A stretch of DNA of 32,420 nt from Leptospira ellisii (GTDB lineage Bacteria > Spirochaetota > Leptospiria > Leptospirales > Leptospiraceae): NCBI RefSeq assembly GCF_002811955.1, contig NZ_NPEF01000011.1, positions 1-32,420 on the forward strand, given 5' to 3'. Position numbers and translations under genes: made by a program. A model generated the notes under the pieces. That model ran no database searches and was not told the origin of the DNA. It saw only the letters and a list, made by a program, of their open reading frames with translations. Positions 27,171 through 32,420 of the stretch are shown in pieces; within the stretch, counting starts at the first letter, position 1, and every line of letters starts with the position of its first letter.

Positions 27171-28100
27171 ATGAGTACACTCGCCGACGTAGCTCTGGAA
27201 ATCGCCTCCGAAATCAGGAAGGTAAACCTGCAGGAGGATGAAAAAATCCCCACGTCCGACACGTTTCTTAAGGAATTGATGTCCTTGTATTCCAGGGAAC
27301 CGGAGGAGATCCGCAACATTCTCGAGGCGTTGCGGGAGGCGAAGATCATATTCGTCATCAAGATCGTATTACCGGACGAAAAGAACACGAAGATGAACGA
27401 TCCCGGCGTGGATGCTTACGCGTATGCGGATCTGAAAATCCTGAACGACGTGAAATACTTCGCCGAAAAAAAGTTGGAACGTCTTTACGAAGCGACCTAT
27501 TATAAAAAGAAATCCCCTGCCCTGATTACGAGGGAGCTTTTCCCGAAAATCCGAGAACTGAACAACACTCCGATCGGAAGAATCGTGAACATCGCCGTGA
27601 TGCTCGAAGAATTCGTCCGTATGATGAATAACAACCCGAACGATTTTCAGGAGGAATTCCGCATCCAAGCCTTGGAGGAAATCCTGGAATCCAAAACGGG
27701 AATATCCTCCGGAGGAAGGGACATCGCCGACGAAACCCCGACCGGGTTCTCCAATTCCTTCGGACCGGCCCTTTCGCAGAGGGCGACGGACCGGATGGAA
27801 TCGCAGGCGGGCAACTTTAATCCGAACAGTCCTTGGGGAAGAATGGTCTCCAAATTCTCCATCGATTTCCTTCTGCGGGTTCATCTCAGAAAATGCGAAT
27901 TCGAAACGATCCGAAAACTGATCATCTCCGGAAAGGTTGTGGAAGCGGAACATCTGCGTTTGGTACGCGACAGCCTTTTGAAGATGGAAAAAAACATCAA
28001 CGTGGATCGGGTTCTGGCGTCGTATCTCGAGGAAATGACGGAGCTGCGCAGACTCGCCCAGAGAAAACTGAACATCCTCTCCAAATCGCATTCCTTTTAA
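27171..28100 (+). CDS. Conserved-looking cytoplasmic protein of unknown function
   Basis: 309 residues, MSTLADVALEIASEIRKVNL. No signal peptide or membrane segment. The first 65 residues (SDTFLKELMSLYSREPEEIRNILEALREAKIIFVIKIV) have the helix-helix-helix-strand shape of a winged-helix domain. A long, mostly helical middle follows, then a glycine/asparagine-rich linker (about 175-225) and a helical, basic C-terminal region. I do not recognise the family; DNA or RNA binding is only a suggestion from the N-terminus. It stands 78 bases after the permease and converges with 28159-28866. Confidence 0.78.
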   Translation: MSTLADVALEIASEIRKVNLQEDEKIPTSDTFLKELMSLYSREPEEIRNILEALREAKIIFVIKIVLPDEKNTKMNDPGVDAYAYADLKILNDVKYFAEKKLERLYEATYYKKKSPALITRELFPKIRELNNTPIGRIVNIAVMLEEFVRMMNNNPNDFQEEFRIQALEEILESKTGISSGGRDIADETPTGFSNSFGPALSQRATDRMESQAGNFNPNSPWGRMVSKFSIDFLLRVHLRKCEFETIRKLIISGKVVEAEHLRLVRDSLLKMEKNINVDRVLASYLEEMTELRRLAQRKLNILSKSHSF

Positions 28101-28158
28101 AAAGAACCCGATTTTCTAAAACGGAACGGATCCTAAAATACGCTCAACAAAAAGAATA

Positions 28159-28866
28159 TTATAAAATATTTAAATACCGGAGCGTCTGCGCGATCAAAAG
28201 CGCCCCTAAAAGGAAAATCCATCTGCGTTTCGCGGAAAAACGCGTTTGGATTTTGTCCTCGGGAAAATAGATCGCGACCAAAAGCGCGTTGACGTTGGCG
28301 ATCAGATAAGCCGATTCCGGTTTTACGTTCCAGTTCGGCATCGCGACCGCGGCGAAAATGGCGAACGTGGGAAGGAAATACAACAGGGTCCTAGGATGAA
28401 AAAAGACGGGACCGCTTACCGTGGAAATCACCCGTTTGCCGCTGTTTTTCTCCAGTTCCGCCTGAAACCCGTCCGGATCGGCGAGGTTGAGGACGGGGAT
28501 CTTGTCTTCCTTCGTATGAATTAGAAATCTTGAATACGATCGGAACTCGTCCCGTTCTACGGAAACTACGGATTTGAATCTGGTTTCGAAGGATTGTCCC
28601 TTGGAATTGTAGAGTTTGACGGAATGTTGCGTCAACTCCACCTTCGCTCCCCGAAGCACCTTCAATTGCCTCGTAAAATTGCGGAAGAGAAGGAATCCCA
28701 ACACGATCGAAAACAGACCGAAAATTCTTACGAAATCGGTCCGACTTTCCTCGGGAACCTTCAGAAAATTCCAGACCAAAAACGCGAGATACAAAAGTAC
28801 GACGGCGACCGAGCGGAGGATCAGACTTCTGCGGAACTTGGGGAAATCATATTCAAATTCACTCAT
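28159..28866 (-). CDS. Inner-membrane protein of unknown function, coupled to pyrE
   Basis: 235 residues. Hydrophobic segments at about 17-36 and 45-62, a soluble strand-rich stretch (VELTQHSVKLYNSKGQSFETRF), then three more at about 158-175, 185-200 and 217-233. The middle resembles a small bacterial PH-like or photosystem-assembly type beta region, but I cannot name the family. Its start overlaps the end of pyrE by 8 bases (ATGAGTGA), so it is very likely translated together with it. A functional link to pyrimidine synthesis is not implied. Confidence 0.78.
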   Translation of the reverse strand: MSEFEYDFPKFRRSLILRSVAVVLLYLAFLVWNFLKVPEESRTDFVRIFGLFSIVLGFLLFRNFTRQLKVLRGAKVELTQHSVKLYNSKGQSFETRFKSVVSVERDEFRSYSRFLIHTKEDKIPVLNLADPDGFQAELEKNSGKRVISTVSGPVFFHPRTLLYFLPTFAIFAAVAMPNWNVKPESAYLIANVNALLVAIYFPEDKIQTRFSAKRRWIFLLGALLIAQTLRYLNIL

Positions 28867-29422
28867 ATTCTAGATTCCCGAAATCGCTTTTTTTGAATAA
28901 GGGAAAGATTTCCACCCCTTCGGAACGGATCGCCTCCATCCCGCCTTCCTGCCGGTCGAGAATGCAGATTCCCTGCGTCACTTCCACTCCGGAATCGCGG
29001 AGACTCCGTATGGCTTGGATCGTGGAACCGCCGGTAGTGATCACGTCGTCCACGACCACGCAGGTTTTGACCGCTTTGACCGCCCCTTCCACGAGTTTTT
29101 TCGTCCCGTGATCCTTGGAAAGTTTTCGCACGATCAGAGGATAAACGTTTTGATTCCGTTTTCTGAATTCTAAAGCGAGACCGTAACAGATCGGATCCGC
29201 GCCCATCGTCAAACCGCCGAAGGATTCCACCTTGGAGATTCCGGAATTCCGAAGGTGTTCTTCCGCGATCCAACGACACAACAATTCCAAACGATCCGGC
29301 ACGAGGGTGATTTCCTTACAATTGAAATAATGACGGGAACGTTTTCCGGAAGCCAGGGTAAAGGGTTCTTCCGAATAACGATACGCGTGGGTTCGAATCA
29401 GTTCGAAGAGTTCTTGTTTCAT
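28859..29422 (-). CDS. pyrE: Orotate phosphoribosyltransferase
   Basis: 187 residues from the ATG at 29422 (MKQELFELIRTHAYRY); the longer open frame upstream has no family features. It makes OMP from orotate and PRPP in pyrimidine synthesis, in the cytoplasm. Family features: FTLASGKRSRHYFNCKEIT at the N-terminal side, the PRPP-binding signature TCVVVDDVITTGGST and RKLSKDHGTKKLVEG, the flexible-loop region with its Lys residues. Length is normal. It is first gene of a two-gene unit with 28159-28866 and divergent from the desaturase gene. Confidence 0.93.
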   Translation of the reverse strand: MKQELFELIRTHAYRYSEEPFTLASGKRSRHYFNCKEITLVPDRLELLCRWIAEEHLRNSGISKVESFGGLTMGADPICYGLALEFRKRNQNVYPLIVRKLSKDHGTKKLVEGAVKAVKTCVVVDDVITTGGSTIQAIRSLRDSGVEVTQGICILDRQEGGMEAIRSEGVEIFPLFKKSDFGNLEYE

Positions 29423-29628
29423 AAACGACCGTAATTCCGTTGGAGAATGGATTTTTAACCAGTGAATTTCCGGGAAAAAATCTGGAAACCGTTTTCGACG
29501 GGGAAAAAATCCCCAAAAAAAACGTAAATTTTGCAACCTCAGATCCGATTCTTTCTCATAACTAACAGAGTTAATTAAAGGTTTCGACGAATCCAAACGT
29601 CGTCGGAGCCGTAAACGAGGAAAATACG

Positions 29629-30708
29629 ATGCAAAAAGAAACACGGATCAACTGGGTTACTACGATCTTTTTGATTCTCACCCCGATCGTGGGAATCGCG
29701 GGAACGATCTGGCTCGGAATTTCGAGGGGAATCCCCTTTCCGACCTGGCTTTTGTTCCTATTTATGATGTTCTCCACGGGAATCGGAATCACCGCGGGAT
29801 ATCACCGTCTTTTTTCCCACCGCGCCTACAAGGCTTCTCTTCCGGTGCGTCTCTTTTTTCTTCTCTTCGGAGGGGCTGCGTTTCAAAGTTCGGTTCTGGA
29901 GTGGAGTTCCGACCACAGGATCCACCACAGATACGTGGACAAGGAGGAGGATCCGTACGCGATCACGAAAGGGTTTTGGTTCGCGCATATCCTTTGGTTG
30001 TTTAAAAAACGCGAATATACTCTGCAGAACATTCCCGATCTCCGCGAGGACAAATGGATCGTCTGGCAGCACGAGTATTACCTTCCGATCCCGATCTTTA
30101 TGTGTTTTTTCTTTCCCGGTCTGATCGCCTCGTTCTGGGGGGATTTTGCGGGAGGGGTTTTGGTCGCCGGATTTTTGCGTTTGTCGATCAACCATCACTT
30201 TACGTTTTTCATCAATTCCCTCTGTCACTTCAAAGGATCGCAGCCTTTTTCGGACAAACACACAGCCAAAGACAATTGGTTTCTCGCTTTGTTCACCTAC
30301 GGAGAAGGATATCACAACTTCCACCACGAGTTCCAAGCGGATTACAGAAACGGAATCCGTTTTTTCGACTACGATCCGAGCAAGTGGCTGATCAAAACCT
30401 TCGCACTTTTGGGATTGGCCTGGGATTTAAAACAAATTCCGGACGAACAGATTTTCCGCAAACGGGTTCAAATGGACGAAAAACGTCTTCGCCAAAAATG
30501 GGAGAAGGCATCCGTCCCTCTTCCGAAAGATTGGGAATCCCGTTTGGAGAACCGCAAACGATCCCTGCTCGAACGTCAGGCGGAATGGACCGCGCAAAAG
30601 GATTCACAGGACAAGAATAAAACCAAGGAAATCGAATCCGAATTCCGTTCCGAGTTAAAATCTTGGAAGCGGATCCTTTCCGGCGACATATCCTCGGCGT
30701 TTTCCTAA
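29629..30708 (+). CDS. Fatty-acid desaturase (acyl-CoA/acyl-lipid delta-9 type)
   Basis: 359 residues. The three histidine boxes of the di-iron desaturases are intact: HRLFSH (59-64), HRIHH (96-100) and HNFHH (229-233), with four hydrophobic segments between them (about 12-30, 39-57, 153-172, 174-190). It introduces a double bond into acyl chains in the inner membrane, using O2. After about residue 275 a charged, mostly helical C-terminal tail of about 85 residues (rich in Lys, Arg, Glu) is added to the usual core. GAGGAAA lies before the ATG. The 206-base spacer to pyrE holds an AT-rich stretch (29563-29580) that may serve as promoter; no clear operator is visible. Confidence 0.92.
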   Translation: MQKETRINWVTTIFLILTPIVGIAGTIWLGISRGIPFPTWLLFLFMMFSTGIGITAGYHRLFSHRAYKASLPVRLFFLLFGGAAFQSSVLEWSSDHRIHHRYVDKEEDPYAITKGFWFAHILWLFKKREYTLQNIPDLREDKWIVWQHEYYLPIPIFMCFFFPGLIASFWGDFAGGVLVAGFLRLSINHHFTFFINSLCHFKGSQPFSDKHTAKDNWFLALFTYGEGYHNFHHEFQADYRNGIRFFDYDPSKWLIKTFALLGLAWDLKQIPDEQIFRKRVQMDEKRLRQKWEKASVPLPKDWESRLENRKRSLLERQAEWTAQKDSQDKNKTKEIESEFRSELKSWKRILSGDISSAFS

Positions 30709-30848
30709 ATCGACGCGACCGTTCTTCGGCGGAATCGGTTTTCCCGGTTTCCATCGGAGAACGGACGGGAACCGGGTCGTTCTTTCCGCGCTTCCGAATC
30801 CGATAAAAAACACTTTCAAAACGGCTTTCTTACAGAATGCTGTAACTC

Positions 30849-32420
<1,572 letters not shown>

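Noticed and set aside
27369..28091. Open frame of 240 codons antisense to the unknown protein at 27171
   Set aside because: It is His/Phe/Arg-rich in the manner of antisense shadows, and the plus-strand frame has better residue composition and a sensible position after the ABC genes.
29496..29520. GGGGA-AAAAA-TCCCC inverted repeat near pyrE as a terminator
   Set aside because: The arms are only five bases, it lies upstream of both divergent genes, and there is no T-run in a useful direction.

Overview
The window is chromosomal DNA of a spirochaete, most likely a Leptospira species of the less AT-rich kind. I base this on the protein families, not on any search: a run of small lipoproteins with relaxed lipoboxes (VNDC, AVQC, LLDC), four DUF3015-type proteins, a K+-dependent type membrane pyrophosphatase, and intergenic palindromes of the GTAGGA-N2-TCCTAC type. 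I see no tRNA, rRNA, CRISPR array, transposase or phage gene. Housekeeping genes lie at both ends and the unusual accessory part lies between about 5.8 and 21.3 kb.

Left part (1-5.6 kb): the tail of an unidentified gene; a membrane protein with a C-terminal START-like domain, bracketed by related intergenic repeats; hppA, the proton-pumping pyrophosphatase, with a clear terminator; and a divergent TPR-repeat protein.

Envelope cluster (5.8-15.4 kb): eight small TRL-like lipoproteins in a row. The first six are two copies of one three-gene module (A-B-C, then D-E-F). The last two (G, H) are a divergent 'WYW' pair that runs through ATGA stop/start overlaps into an unknown lipoprotein and a lipoprotein with an HEGGH metallopeptidase motif. 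Next come a tandem pair of DUF3015 proteins, a large DUF4105 protein with a probable outer-membrane C-terminus, and an alpha/beta-hydrolase lipoprotein. The hydrolase gene overlaps, tail to tail, an opposite-strand DUF2846-like lipoprotein.

Middle (15.6-18.6 kb): an acidic unknown protein, then a minus-strand three-gene ABC-2 exporter (ATPase plus two permeases, the COG4586/4587/3694 type).

Second envelope locus (18.9-21.2 kb): a second DUF3015 tandem pair, with a promoter-like stretch resembling that of the first pair. It converges on a second DUF2846-like lipoprotein and a second HExxH-motif lipoprotein (HEARH). Two loci of one window thus carry the same set of families: DUF3015 x2, a DUF2846-like lipoprotein and an HExxH lipoprotein.

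Right part (21.3-32.4 kb): an RlmD/TrmA-type RNA uracil methyltransferase; a SpoIID-domain lipoprotein; a LolD/YbbA-type ATPase with an 824-residue FtsX/YbbP-type permease; a conserved unknown protein; a membrane protein coupled to pyrE; a fatty-acid desaturase; and the first 524 codons of a glutamine-dependent NAD+ synthetase that runs off the window.

Taken together, the middle of the window is devoted to cell-envelope proteins of unknown function. The strongest candidate for something undescribed is the duplicated TRL-lipoprotein module and its link to the DUF3015/HExxH lipoprotein sets.
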